The notes: a model not told the origin generated them from the sequence alone. Shown: positions 35,508 to 44,575, counted from the stretch's first letter. The stretch: DNA of 64,000 bases from Streptomyces clavuligerus (GCF_005519465.1 NZ_CP027859.1:186001-250000); one strand, 5' to 3'. Numbers and translations: made by a program.

Positions 35508-35534
35508 TCCGCCCTGCCCGCGCGGGGGTTGTCC
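35385..35534 (+). CRISPR. CRISPR array K (3 repeats, 2 spacers), leaderless
   Basis: Repeats at 35385, 35446 (GTCTGCC variant) and 35507, exact 61-nt period. On the leader side lies the epoxide hydrolase gene, so leader and any newer spacers were deleted. No tail follows; GTTGTGTTGGTGTGGGTGG comes after the last repeat. Confidence 0.92.
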
Positions 35535-35734
35535 GTTGTGTTGGTGTGGGTGGGTCAGGAGGTGGAGGGGCGCTTGCGGTAGCGGGTGGCGTACGCGGTT
35601 GCGGTCTCGCCCGGGGTCGGGGCGGGCAGCGCGGCTTGGACCGCGGCCGTCAGGGCGGTGTGGGCGGGGCCGGGCCGCCGGGGTCAGGGGGCGGCGCCGG
35701 ATCGTGGCCAGGTGCTGTAGGCGGCGCGGGTGAG
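35535..35734 (-). other. Gene debris
   Basis: The minus strand reads GETATAYATRYRKRPSTS-stop at 35555-35620, the end of an unknown protein. The rest is GC-rich without a frame. Confidence 0.3.
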
Positions 35735-35892
35735 GTGCTCCAGCGGACATTGACGAGCTCCAACGGAAGATCAGCAGGCTGGAGCAGCGCAGCGTCGAAC
35801 TGACCTCCGCGTTGGAGGAGGCCCGATCCGATCTCGATGCCGCGAGGGAGGCCAACCGGGACCTGACCAGGGCTCTGAACCAACGCGGCTGA
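35735..35892 (+). pseudogene. DUF6262-like coiled-coil C-terminal fragment
   Basis: DELQRKISRLEQRSVELTSA..LEEARSDLDAAREANRDL ends with a stop at 35892. Such coiled coils end DUF6262 proteins, which accompany Tn554-type tyrosine recombinases. No recombinase is left here. Confidence 0.5.
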
Positions 35893-35942
35893 GGCGGTCC
35901 AGGTTGTCGCGTGCCGTCGATGGCGGCACGCGACAACCTGAG

Positions 35943-36584
35943 TCACTTCCCTGCGCGCATCAGCAGATGCCCCCGGCGAAAGCGCTCACCGTCGCATGGC
36001 TCACGCAGCATCCGGCCGATCTCGGTGAAGCCGGCCTCACCGGCCAGCCCCGCGAGGCCGTCGATCGGCCACCGGTAGGCCGTCGCCACTTTGTGGTCGA
36101 ACGCCGTGGCCGGCTCGCCTTCCGACTCGAAGAAGGCGAGCAGGAGAGTTCCCCCGGGCGCGAGTACCCGACGGAACTCGACGAAGTACGGCGGCACGTC
36201 CTGCGGCGAGGCGTGAATGACCGAGTACCAGGACACGATGCCTTGCAACTGGCCATCGGCCAGGTCTAGGGCGTCCATGGAACCGACCTCGAACCGCAGG
36301 TCCGGGTATGTCTCGCGGGCGAGACCGATCAGCACCGGCGACAGGTCGACGCCGAAGACGTCCAGGCCCAGATCCCGCAGGTGCGCAGTAACAGGTCCAG
36401 GGCCGCATCCCAACTCGGCGACGAGCCCGGAGCCGGCGGCCCGCACATCCTCAGCGAACGCGCCGAGCACCGCGCGATCCAGCGGAAAAGTGTGGAGGTC
36501 ATTGCGCGGCAATTCGGCATAGCGAATAGCGACGGCATCGTAGGCATCAGCTGTCGCACGGTGATACGAGGAAAGGTCAGTCAC
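35943..36584 (-). CDS. Class I SAM-dependent methyltransferase
   Basis: 213 aa from GTG 36584. The SAM motif I is LVAELGCGPGPVTAHL, then VFGVDLSPVLIGLAR (acidic residue binding ribose), VGSMDALDL (motif III region) and EFRRVLAPGGTLLLAFF (post-motif). The family methylates small molecules or cofactors; substrate unknown. Immediately upstream lies the left end of IS630, so its promoter may be disturbed. Confidence 0.9.
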   Translation of the reverse strand: MTDLSSYHRATADAYDAVAIRYAELPRNDLHTFPLDRAVLGAFAEDVRAAGSGLVAELGCGPGPVTAHLRDLGLDVFGVDLSPVLIGLARETYPDLRFEVGSMDALDLADGQLQGIVSWYSVIHASPQDVPPYFVEFRRVLAPGGTLLLAFFESEGEPATAFDHKVATAYRWPIDGLAGLAGEAGFTEIGRMLREPCDGERFRRGHLLMRAGK

Positions 36585-36596
36585 AAACGAGGACCC

Positions 36597-37706
36597 TATT
36601 GATCCGAAATGCTTTGAGTTCAGGCTCGTTGATGGGGTGTGAGTGATCTGGTGGGGGACGCGCGGGCCTGGTCGCCGGATGCGCAGGAGGCTGTGCGGTT
36701 GCTGGCGGTGTCGGCGCTGGTGGAGGGGCGGGACCGGATGGAGGTTGCCGCTCTGTTCAAGGTATCGGTCAGGGCGGTGGACAACTGGTGGGCGAGGTGG
36801 CAGGCCGGTGGACGGGACGCATTGCTGTCGCGCCCGCGAGGCCGCCGTGTGGGTGAGCATCAGGTCCTGTCGGAGGCCGAACAGGCCGCGGTCCGGCAGG
36901 CCGTCCTCGATCACACGCCCTCCAGCCTGGGGCTTTCCGGTCAGCTGTGGACGCGGGGGCAGATAGGCCGGCTGGTCTTCAAGCTGTACGGGGTCCGCTT
37001 CACCGAGCCCGGGGTGGGCAAGTACCTCAAGCGCTGGGGACTGACCTTCCAGCGTCCGGACAAACGGGCCGTCGAGCAGGATCCGGAAGCGGTCCGGACC
37101 TGGCACGAGGAGACCTGGCCGACGATCCGGACCCGGGCGAAGGCCGAGAACGGCGAGATCCTGTTCGCCGACCAGGTCGGGATCCGATCGGACCAGGTCA
37201 CCGGCCGCACCTGGGGCGCCAAAGGCACCACTCCGGCCGTCCGCCGCACCGGGAACCGCTTCTCCGTGAACGCGATGTCCGCGATCAGCACCAAGGGCCG
37301 TATGCACTTCATGGTCTTCACCGAGACCTTCGACGCGAAGGTCATGTGCCGCTTCCCTGCCCGGCTCGTCGGCCACTTCGACCGCAAGGTTCACCTGATC
37401 GTCGACCGGCACCCGGCCCACCGCTCGAAGACCGTACGGGACTGGCTCACCGCCCACGAAGACGAGATCGAGCTGCACTTCCTGCCCTCGTACTCACCCG
37501 AACTGAACCCGGACGAGCTGGTCAACGCCGACCTCAAACGCAGCCTGCCCCACACCCACCGGGCCCGGAACCAGACCGAACTCGCCGCCGAAACCCGCAG
37601 ATTCTTCCACAGGCGCCAGCGTCAGCCACACATCGTCCGTGGCTACCTCGCCGGTCCCCACGTCCGCTACGTCTTGGACGAGAACCCCTTGAGTTTCTGA
37701 TCAATA
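36597..37706 (+). mobile_element. IS630-family insertion sequence, apparently intact
   Basis: Ends share CTATTGATC.GAAA in inverted orientation (36596 and 37707), with TA at each border. One complete transposase. Right border lies inside an IS701 remnant. Confidence 0.75.
36639..37700 (+). CDS. IS630-family transposase
   Basis: 353 aa, uninterrupted. N-terminal HTH: RDRMEVAALFKVSVRAVDNW. HTH_32-like region: RFTEPGVGKYLKRWG. DDE core: ILFADQVGIRSD (first Asp), VHLIVDRHPAHRSKTVRDWL (second Asp) and LHFLPSYSPELNPDELVNAD (Glu). The element could be mobile now and may have helped to rearrange this region. Confidence 0.93.
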   Translation: MSDLVGDARAWSPDAQEAVRLLAVSALVEGRDRMEVAALFKVSVRAVDNWWARWQAGGRDALLSRPRGRRVGEHQVLSEAEQAAVRQAVLDHTPSSLGLSGQLWTRGQIGRLVFKLYGVRFTEPGVGKYLKRWGLTFQRPDKRAVEQDPEAVRTWHEETWPTIRTRAKAENGEILFADQVGIRSDQVTGRTWGAKGTTPAVRRTGNRFSVNAMSAISTKGRMHFMVFTETFDAKVMCRFPARLVGHFDRKVHLIVDRHPAHRSKTVRDWLTAHEDEIELHFLPSYSPELNPDELVNADLKRSLPHTHRARNQTELAAETRRFFHRRQRQPHIVRGYLAGPHVRYVLDENPLSF

Positions 37707-37758
37707 GTAGTGCTTCGTGACGTCGGGTGATCTCGGCTGGTAGCGGCATCCTGCTGGT

Positions 37759-37830
37759 ATGAGGCTCGGGGAGGTGGAACGGCTCCAGGGTGAATTGTCG
37801 GAGTTCGTTGCCGATGTGTTCGCCGTCATC
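37759..37830 (+). pseudogene. IS701-family transposase, N-terminal fragment
   Basis: MRLGEVERLQGELSEFVADV-FA matches the start of IS701 transposases; the sequence then becomes unrelated. The 50 bp before the ATG look like the IS701 left end (GTAGTGCTTCGTGACGTCGG). Confidence 0.65.
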
Positions 37831-37966
37831 ACCCCCGGAGGGGTAGCAACCGGCAGCAGGAAGAAGAAGGGGAGAAGAGGGGGCTGGTGGTCCCGGTCCG
37901 GGCGGCCGCCACCACCTGGCGGTGGTGACCGCCCGGGCTGACCTCCCGGCCCCGAGCGCCCGAAAC

Positions 37967-38080
37967 TCACATGTCGTCGGGCAGGCAGTAGACGCATGCT
38001 TCGGCGGTGTCGTCGTTGTGGCACCCGCACAGCGGACACACCCAGAACCGGGGCGCCCTGACCAGGGCCAGGACACTCAC
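37967..38080 (-). CDS. Zinc-ribbon mini-protein
   Basis: 37 aa: MSVLALVRAPRFWV, CPLCGCHNDDTAEACVYC, LPDDM. Coupled by GTGA to the upstream peptide gene. A CACCACC/GGTGGTG hairpin follows (37905-37930). Confidence 0.7.
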   Translation of the reverse strand: MSVLALVRAPRFWVCPLCGCHNDDTAEACVYCLPDDM

Positions 38081-38175
38081 CGCGGCCTGCTCACAGACCG
38101 CTTGTTCACCTCACGCACCCGCTCCGACAACTTCTTCCGCTGCTCGTCGGTCAACCCGATCACGGTCGCGTTCAC
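38077..38175 (-). CDS. Small basic protein of the WhiB/zinc-ribbon operon
   Basis: MNATVIGLTDEQRKKLSERV.. ending SRPR. GTG start at 38175 overlaps the WhiB remnant's stop. Confidence 0.65.
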   Translation of the reverse strand: MNATVIGLTDEQRKKLSERVREVNKRSVSRPR

Positions 38176-38610
38176 CGCACAGCCTCACGGCCGGCGGAGG
38201 TGGGGGTGAGGAGGGGCTGGCGGACATGGCCGGGGGCCATCTCCGCCAGCGTCCGTCGGGCCTTCCGGCCGGCCGCCGCCGCACGCTCGTCACCGTCGGC
38301 GGCCAGGTGCCGCACCAGGCGGTGGAAGCGGGCCTCGAACTCCGACTCGTCGCTGTAGCCGGTGCCGTCACGGCCGCTGGCGTCCTCCTCGTCCTGGACG
38401 TCATCGACGACACCGGCCTCGACCCGCAGGGGAGTACGCCGCTCGGCGGGACGGCGCTCGGCCGGACCCGGGTTGAAGACCGGGACAAACCCATGCAGCC
38501 CCGCAGCGGTCGGCCGCCGGTCCCCGGACCAGGACTGGCCCGTCGACCCCCCGGCCGTGCCGAGGGTGTCGCGATCGAGACCGGCGCCCAGGGTCCGTCC
38601 CCGCCGGAAC
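38172..38610 (-). pseudogene. WhiB-like gene, 3' fragment
   Basis: Contains VFRRGRTLGAGLDRDTLGTA, FVPVFNPGPAERRPAERRT and the C-terminus MAPGHVRQPLLTPTSAGREA-VR. One segment (DASGRDGTGYSDESEFEAR) differs from the other copies. The Cys cluster is gone; an unrelated gene end is joined at about 38612. Confidence 0.75.
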
Positions 38611-38616
38611 ACCCCG

Positions 38617-38987
38617 GCCACCCCTTCGCCCAGGACGTCTACGACATCACCCACCTGCGCCCGGCCCCCGACCGCCTCACCCTCCACCTCGCCGAGCACT
38701 CCTGGATCGACGTCCTGGACCTGCTGCTCCCCGAACCCGACGACCTCGACGCCCTGCTCCCCGTCGGCGAGGCCCTGGCCGTGGCCGGTGTCCCCGGACT
38801 GCGCGCCCGGCCCATCCACCGGGGAGCCGAGCTGTACCGGCCGGGCCTGGCGGCTACCGTCGCCGTGTACGTCCCGCCGGGTGACGTCCCCGGACTCCAC
38901 CGTGTCCTCGCCGAACGGGCCCACGGCCCGTGCTCGGCCCCGACTGGACCGCCCATGCGCCACTGCTCGCGCTTGCGGTGCCAGTAG
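38617..38987 (+). pseudogene. C-terminal fragment of an unknown protein
   Basis: The plus frame reads QDVYDITHLRPAPDRLTLHL, HSWIDVLDLLLPEPDDLDAL, AVAGVPGLRARPIHRGAELY and VAVYVPPGDVPGLHRVLAER. It looks like a well-formed globular domain in good codon usage, but no start exists because it is joined to the WhiB fragment on the other strand. I do not recognise the family. Confidence 0.5.
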
Positions 38988-39052
38988 ACGAGGTCGGTGC
39001 CGGCCACCGAGTACGTGCCTCGGTGTGGACCCGGTGCCCGGGTGGTGCGGTG

Positions 39053-39649
39053 TCAGAGGAGGGTGACAGTTCCGGCTGCCTGGGCGGGGGCGAGGTTAGT
39101 GATCCCGTTGGCCTCGGCGGGGGTGAACACGGCCTGGTAGCCCGCAAGGAGTTCGCCGATGCTCTGGACGAGGCCGTCGGTGTCGCAGGAGGCGTGGCCG
39201 GTGCCGTCGGTGACCGCGGAGCACAGTGGTTGGCCGGTGACGGTGGTGAAGGCGATGGTGGCGTCCGGGACCGGGCGGCCGCCGGTGAGGGTCAGGGTCG
39301 CGGTCAGGCCGCTGACCCCCGGCGGCAGGGGCAGCAGCCGCAGCCGGGCGGTCCCCGCGGCCAGGCCCGTCGGTGCCTGGCGGACGTTGGCCGGGTAGTC
39401 GCAGAGATCGGCATCGACCCGGTAGAGGAGGCCGGCGGGGCAGGGCGAGACGACGGTGGTGCCCCCGGCACAGGTCTCGAAGTTCGCGGGGGTGCTCCCG
39501 TCGGCCGTGCGGGTCCAGCCGCCGCACGGATATCCGGCGGACCGGCCACCGGCGGATGTGGCCGGGGCCGGGCCCGCTGCGGCGAGGACGATCGCCGCTG
39601 CGGCGAAGAGGACACCGCCCCGACGGCGGATACGGCAGATCCCTGTCAT
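39053..39649 (-). CDS. Secreted protein with peritrophin-like chitin-binding (CBM14) domain
   Basis: From ATG 39649 (GAGGAG seven bases upstream) a signal peptide is visible (RIRRRGGVLFAAAAIVLAAA ... ATSA). Residues 40-90 carry the CBM14 pattern: YPCGGW ... FETCAGGTTVVSPCPAGLLY..VDADLCDYPANV, with six Cys. The rest (RLLPLPPGVSGLTATLTLTG, SAVTDGTGHASC) resembles an Ig-like carboxypeptidase-regulatory fold. Likely an exported chitin-binding protein aimed at fungal or arthropod material. Confidence 0.78.
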   Translation of the reverse strand: MTGICRIRRRGGVLFAAAAIVLAAAGPAPATSAGGRSAGYPCGGWTRTADGSTPANFETCAGGTTVVSPCPAGLLYRVDADLCDYPANVRQAPTGLAAGTARLRLLPLPPGVSGLTATLTLTGGRPVPDATIAFTTVTGQPLCSAVTDGTGHASCDTDGLVQSIGELLAGYQAVFTPAEANGITNLAPAQAAGTVTLL

Positions 39650-39942
39650 CAGCGCGCTCCTCATCATCCGGCCTGCACCACGGGCACCTTCCGCTCCCAG
39701 ACTTACTCCCGGGCGCCCTCCGGTGCCTGTTGCAGGCAGCACCCGGGTGATGGGTCCCGGCCGGCCGGGAGGCCGCCGGCCCGCAGGGGGAAAAGACACG
39801 TCCGCCACCGGGCAGGCGGGGGCTGCCCCCTGGGGGGCCTGTCGGAGCAGGCCATTGGCCGATACCGCCCTTCCCGTGTCCGTCCGCTGCTTCCCGGAAC
39901 CCAGGGCGTCTGCCGCCCCGGGAGGAGCCAGGCGCCTTCCTA
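39650..39942. other. Intergenic, nothing recognised
   Basis: GC-rich, no frame with known motifs; it should contain the promoter of the CBM14 gene. Confidence 0.3.
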
Positions 39943-40390
39943 CCAGGCGATGACGACGTGGCCGCCGCTGCCGTCCTGCCCGCTGCCGCCGGGGGCGCTG
40001 CTGCTTCCCGGGAGGGCGTCGGTCTTGGGGTACTCGTCGCCGGAGCGTTCGACGACCGCCCCTTCGCCGCCCCTGCCACCGCTTCCTCCGGTCCCGCCGC
40101 CCTGGCGCAGCCTGCGCGGGAGCCGGTACTCGATGTTCCCGGGGAGGGTCACGCTGATGACGCTGACCGGGGTGCCGGTCCCCGCGGCGCCGCCGGTGCT
40201 GTGGTCACCGCCCCGAGGTTTCTGGCCGGGGCTACCGTCGGTGCCGCCCGTGCCGGGGGGCGGCGTCGATTCCGTCGCGGGCCTCCTCACCGGAGCCCCG
40301 GCACAGGTTGACCGCCCCGCCCAACCCTCCATAACCGCCGGCAGCGCCCGCGCCGTACGGCGGCGCGCCGGTGATCCCGGTCCGGGTGGC
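39943..40390 (-). pseudogene. Glycine-rich protein, 3' part, frameshifted
   Basis: Reads YGAGAAGGYGGLGGAVNLC then, in another frame, VSVISVTLPGNIEYRLPRRL, GGGTGGSGGRGGEGAVVERS and GSGGHVVIAW-stop. The ending GGHVVIAW is typical of Gly-rich surface proteins. The 5' part was replaced by the zinc-ribbon operon end. Confidence 0.55.
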
Positions 40391-40447
40391 CGCCACCGCC
40401 TGGTGGTGACCGTCCGGGCTGGCCTCCCGGCCCCGAGCGCCCGAAAC

Positions 40448-40561
40448 TCACGTGTCGTCGGGCAGGCAGTAGACACACGCCTCAGCAGCGTCGTCGTTGT
40501 GACACCCGCACAGCGGGCACACCCAGAACCACAGCGCCCTGACCAGGGCCAGAACACTCAC
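40448..40561 (-). CDS. Zinc-ribbon mini-protein
   Basis: 37 aa with CPLCGCHNDDAAEACVYC and ending LPDDT. GTGA overlap with its partner. Confidence 0.7.
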   Translation of the reverse strand: MSVLALVRALWFWVCPLCGCHNDDAAEACVYCLPDDT

Positions 40562-40656
40562 CGCGGCCTGCTCGCGGACCGCTTGTTGACCTCACGGACC
40601 CGCTCCGGCAGCTTCTTCCGCTGCTCGTCGGTCAACCGGGGCACGGTCGCGGTCAT
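40558..40656 (-). CDS. Small basic protein of the WhiB/zinc-ribbon operon
   Basis: MTATVPRLTDEQRKKLPERV.. ending SASRPR; ATG at 40656, overlapping the WhiB stop. Confidence 0.65.
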   Translation of the reverse strand: MTATVPRLTDEQRKKLPERVREVNKRSASRPR

Positions 40657-41378
40657 CGGGCACCCCCACGACCGGCGGAGGTGGAGGTGAGGGTGAGCAG
40701 GGGCTGGCGGACATGACCGGGGGCCATCTCCGCCAGCGTCCGCCGCTCCTTCCGGCCGGCCGCCGACGCGCGCTGGTCACCGTCGGCGGTCAGGTGTCGG
40801 ACGAGACGGTGGAGCTGCTGGGCGGGGTCGTCGTGGGGTTCGAGCCACTCCCGCTCCTCCTCGTCCTGGACGTCGTCGACGACACCGTCCTCGACCCGCA
40901 GGGGAGTACGGCGCTCGGCGGGACGGCGCTCGGCCGGACCCGGGTTGAAGACCGGGACAAACCCGCCGACGGCCCGCCGGTGGACCCCGGCCCCTGACTG
41001 GGGCTGGTTCTGGCCCGCCGACCCGCTGGCTGTGCCGAGGGTGTCGCGGTCCAGACCGGCGCCCAGGGTCCGGCGGCGCCGGAACACCCCGGCCGCCTCG
41101 TCGTCCCGGGCGACCGCCTCCTCGATATCCCGCGCCTGAGCGGTACCGAGCTCACGGAGCTCACCGGCCAGCAGACCGCCGCGGACCATGTCGTCCTCAC
41201 CCCGGTTCAGGTCCATCCCCTCCAGGTCCCGCAGCGCGAGCCCGCAGCACGCCGCCCGCGCAGGACACGACCGGCAGACCTGCAGCAGTACGGGCGTACG
41301 GGCCTTCCAGGCCGCGTACGGCTCACACTCACCACGAAACCACTCCACCCGGCCCGCACCAGAAGCAGGAGCACCACA
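40653..41378 (-). pseudogene. WhiB-like gene, 5' truncated
   Basis: Begins inside the gene at GAPASGAGRVEWFRGE and keeps VCRSCPARAACCGLAL, MVRGGLLAGEL and the full C-terminal part to GRGGAR-stop. The first Cys ligand and start are lost at the joint with an IS110 end on the other strand. Three of four Fe-S ligands remain. Confidence 0.75.
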
Positions 41379-41486
41379 CAGGCACTCCTCCGCCTCGCCC
41401 GCCAGCGCGTCAGCGTCCTGTTCGCCATGCTCCGCGACGGAACCTTCTACGAGTCCCGAACCCCCACCGCCGCCCTCGCCGCATAA
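41379..41486 (+). pseudogene. IS110-family transposase, last 35 codons
   Basis: QALLRLARQRVSVLFAMLRD GTFYES ... LAA-stop matches the C-terminal end of IS110 transposases (LARRRCDVLFAMLRDG.FYE). The rest of the element is missing. Confidence 0.65.
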
Positions 41487-41613
41487 CCACCACAAACACC
41501 TATACACCCGGCACCACATCCTTGACGAAGGACATAGAGACACCCCCCGCGACGGTCACTCCGGCAGATACCGTGCACCTACCCAGACCGCACCACACAA
41601 GGACCAGCCGCGA

Positions 41614-41667
41614 ATGCAGGTAAACGAAAACAGCATGATCACCTGACAACGCCGCAGGTCACGAAGT
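41614..41667 (+). promoter_or_regulatory. CRISPR leader L
   Basis: Leader with GCCGCAGGTC in place of CCCCAGGTC. The upstream region is of a second type (GATACCGTGCACCTACCCAG at 41566), shared with leader M. Confidence 0.85.
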
Positions 41668-41878
41668 GTCTGCCCCGCCCGCGCGGGGGTCGCTCGCTGG
41701 GCGAGTCCGAGCGGATCTGTCTGGGGATGTCTGCCCCGCCCGCGCGGGGGTCGCTCTGCTCCAGGCAACCGTCGAGACACCGGGGTTCGGTCTGCCCCGC
41801 CCGCGCGGGGGTCGCTCCAAGGAGACCCGGTGAGCGAGCCCGAGCACGACATCCGCCCCGCACACGCGGGGGTCGCTC
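41668..41878 (+). CRISPR. CRISPR array L (4 repeats, 3 spacers), variant repeats
   Basis: Repeats at 41668, 41729, 41790 and 41851. Three start GTCTGCC and all end GGGTCGCTC, unlike the ATCCGCC..GTCGTCC form elsewhere; the last one keeps ATCCGCC. A consistent variant repeat suggests a lineage of its own. The distal end joins a broken WhiB operon. Confidence 0.94.
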
Positions 41879-41929
41879 CCGTGTCCCGTGCCGTTCAAAG
41901 AGCTACGGCGGGCGGCGGGCGGGCCGCGG

Positions 41930-42803
41930 TCATCGGGCACCCCCACGACTGGTGGAGGTGGGGGTGGGGGTGAGGAGGGGCTGGAGGACATGGCCGGGGG
42001 CCATCTCCGCCAGCGTCCGCCGGGCCTTCCGGCCGGCCGCCGCCGCGCGCTGGTCACCGTCGGCGGCCAGGTGCCGGACGAGACGGTGGAACTGCTGGGC
42101 GGGGTCGTCGTGGGGTTCGAGCCAGTCCCGCTCCTCCTCGTCCTGGACGTCGTCGACGACACCGGCCTCGACCGGCGGGGGAGTACGGCGCTCGGCCGGG
42201 CCCGGGTTGAAGACCGGCACAAACCCGCCGACGGTCGGCCGCCGGTCCCCGGACCCGGACTGGGGCTGGTTCTGGCCCGCCGACCCGCTGGCCGTGCCGA
42301 GAGCGCCGCGGTCGGGTCCGTCCCCGCCGGAACACCCCGGCCGCCTCATCGTCCCGAGCGACCGCCTCCTCGATATCCCGCGCCTGAGCGGTACCGAGGC
42401 CGCGGAGCTCACCGGTCAGCAGCCCGCCACGGACCATGTGATCCTCACCCCGGTTCAGGTCCATCCCCTCCAGGTCCCGCAGGGCGAGCTCACGGCACGC
42501 CGCCCGCGCCGGACACGACCGGCAGACCTTGAGCAGTACGGGCGTCCGGGCCTTCCAGGCCGCGTACGGCTCACGCTCACCACGAAACCACTCCACCCGG
42601 CCAGCACCAGGAACAGGAACGGGGGCGCTGGCGCAGGCGGCACCGGCATCCACCCGCGCCTGAAAAACCGGACGCCGGGTGATCCGCGCGAGAACAGGAG
42701 AGTCGGGGTCCGGCCGCAACCAGTCAGGCGTGCTGTCGTGCGCAGGCTCGGGTTCGGCGGCGTCACCGCCGGACGGAACCGGATGTGTGAGAATCACGGA
42801 CAC
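41930..42803 (-). pseudogene. WhiB-like gene, frameshifted copy
   Basis: From GTG 42803: VSVILTHPVPSGGDAAEPEP, AGAACASAP, GRVEWFRGEREPYAAWKART, VCRSCPARAACRELAL, MVRGGLLTGEL. All four Cys ligands are present. The frame is lost after VFRRGRT near 42330 and resumes (GTASGSAGQNQPQ ... SRGGAR-stop). The following small gene is reduced to MTA and then foreign DNA before array L. Confidence 0.8.
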
Positions 42804-42829
42804 AGGTGTTCCTTTCACGAGGTAGGGCC

Positions 42830-43243
42830 TGTGATCGCGCCGCCCGGAGGGTCAGAGTTTCGGGCGGCGCACCTCCATGTTCAGGGGCATCCTGCAGTCC
42901 CACACCCACCACCAACACGACCCCCGTACAGGCGAGTTGATGACGGATGGGCAGCACAGGAGCACAGTCAGAAGCACGGACGGTGCGGGTGAGTACGACT
43001 GTCCCCGTGGCTCTCGGGGGCAGCAGCCGACCCTGGAGCACGGCGGCCGACGGCCGGGCCGCGGGCGTTCACACCGAGGCGGCGCAGGGACCTGTTCAGA
43101 ACCCGGTACAGGGCATGCCAGGCCCAGCCAGACATCCGGAGATCCGTGCACGGGCGGCTTCCTTCCGGAACACCCCCCGCACTGGTCATGCCGACGGATA
43201 CCGTGCACCTACCCAGACTGGACGACACAAAGGCCGGCCCGGA
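42830..43243. other. Intergenic region with hairpin
   Basis: Holds the 5' region of the WhiB copy, with the hairpin GCGCCGCCCGGA / TTCGGGCGGCGC (42837-42869) also found before the intact WhiB gene (52197). Otherwise no gene. The part near 43195 (GATACCGTGCACCTACCC) is the leader-upstream element. Confidence 0.5.
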
Positions 43244-43297
43244 ATGCAGGTAAACGAAAACAGCATGATCACCTGACAACACCCCAGGTCACGAAGT
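43244..43297 (+). promoter_or_regulatory. CRISPR leader M
   Basis: Canonical leader (CACCTGACAACACC form). Confidence 0.85.
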
Positions 43298-43633
43298 ATC
43301 CGCCCCGCCCGCGCGGGGATCGTCCGTCGTTTTCGGTTCCTTGCTGGCTTCCCTTGCCATCCGCCCCGCCCGCGCGGGGATCGTCCAGAAGGGCCTCTTC
43401 GCTATCGCCCTGTTGCTGTATCCGCCCCGCCCGCGCGGGGATCGTCCCCCTCCGGGACTGACAAGGGACCCGGGACCCTCATCCGCCCCGCCCGCGCGGG
43501 GGTCGCTCGCGTCCTCTTTGGAGCGGCCTGGCTGGCCGCGTATCCGCCCTGCCCGTGCGGGGGTCGTCCCCGGGGTCGCCATGTCGGTCTGGACCTTCGC
43601 CCTGTCTGCCCGCGCCCGCGCGGGGCTCCGCTC
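43298..43633 (+). CRISPR. CRISPR array M (6 repeats, 5 spacers)
   Basis: Repeats at 43298, 43359, 43420, 43481, 43542 and a degenerate one at 43606. The first three end GGGGATCGTCC. The distal spacer (43570) is identical to that of array F; the other four differ from array F although the tails behind the two arrays are the same. Confidence 0.95.
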
Positions 43634-44095
43634 TGGGTCCAGCGGGTCGGTGACCACATCAAAGCCACCGACCGCGGACGGCGGTGTCCGGATCATCCGC
43701 ACCGGGAGTCAATGCCGCGGCACTCCTCCGCCACGGCCGCCAGGCGCAGCACCTCAAGGGCCACGGACCCGACCCCGGACAGGCCGAGCGTGAGGCGACG
43801 GTGCCGAACCCCGAGTTCCAGGCCGCCCGAGCAACATTCACCGCCCGCGAAAAGCCAGACTGCCGGACTCGATCTTGTCGAGCACCCGACTGTCGAGGAA
43901 GCGCCCGAGGACCTGTGGGACCGGGCGGCCGTACGCGCCGACGCCCACGCCGATCCGGCACTCGTCCGCAGCTGCGCGCAGCTCGCCGGGCACGACCAGG
44001 CCGTCGCCCTCTGCGGAACCACCGCCACCCGCATCCTCCACGCCGCCCTCGAAGACCACCGGGCAGACATCCCCCACCAGGCGGGGTTCCACTGA
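43634..44095 (+). pseudogene. Replication-type protein, 3' fragment (tail N)
   Basis: Apparently identical to tail E in inverted orientation, with the same frame change after REKPD and the same end IPHQAGFH. Confidence 0.85.
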
Positions 44096-44259
44096 ACCGG
44101 CAGCGGACCCGGCCGACTCCACCACACCCCGATCGAGTCGAGCCGGGGCAAGCCGCCTTCCGGACACCAGAACCGACCCAGACAACCCCACGACACCACA
44201 CCGCCCGATACCGTTGAACACCCAGCCCCCGCCGCGGACCAACGGAGCCCCAGCCCCAG

Positions 44260-44313
44260 ATGCAGGTAAATGAAAACAGCATGATCACCTGACAACACCC
44301 CAGGTCACGAAGT
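44260..44313 (+). promoter_or_regulatory. CRISPR leader N
   Basis: Canonical leader; preceded at 44209 by CCGATACCGTTGAACACC. Confidence 0.85.
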
Positions 44314-44575
44314 ATCCGCCCCGCCCACGCGGGGATCGTTCGGACTTTAACGCGCTTTCCATTCTTCTCAGCATATCCGCCCCGCACGCGCGGGGATCGT
44401 TCGCTGCGTGAGCAGCGGGAGGCTCATGGGCTGACACCCGCCCCGCCCGCGCGGGGGTCGTCCCCGGTGGATGACCGACTGCCCGAACTGCGGCTCATCC
44501 GCCCCGCCTGTGCGGGGGTCGTTCTGCTCGCGCTCCCAGCCGGGGCCACCACGGTGCGTCTGCCCCGCCCGCGCG
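44314..44575 (+). CRISPR. CRISPR array N (5 repeats, 4 spacers)
   Basis: Repeats at 44314 (CCACGCGGGG), 44375 (CACGCGCGGGG), 44436, 44497 and a truncated one at 44558. The last repeat is cut at CCCGCGCGG and fused to AGCCGGTTCTCGG of the endonuclease stub. The first spacer is notably AT-rich. Confidence 0.94.

Noticed and set aside
39940..40557. 206-codon minus-strand protein covering the zinc-ribbon gene
   Set aside because: Its first part is an out-of-frame reading of the zinc-ribbon operon end; only the last Gly-rich part looks like real coding sequence.
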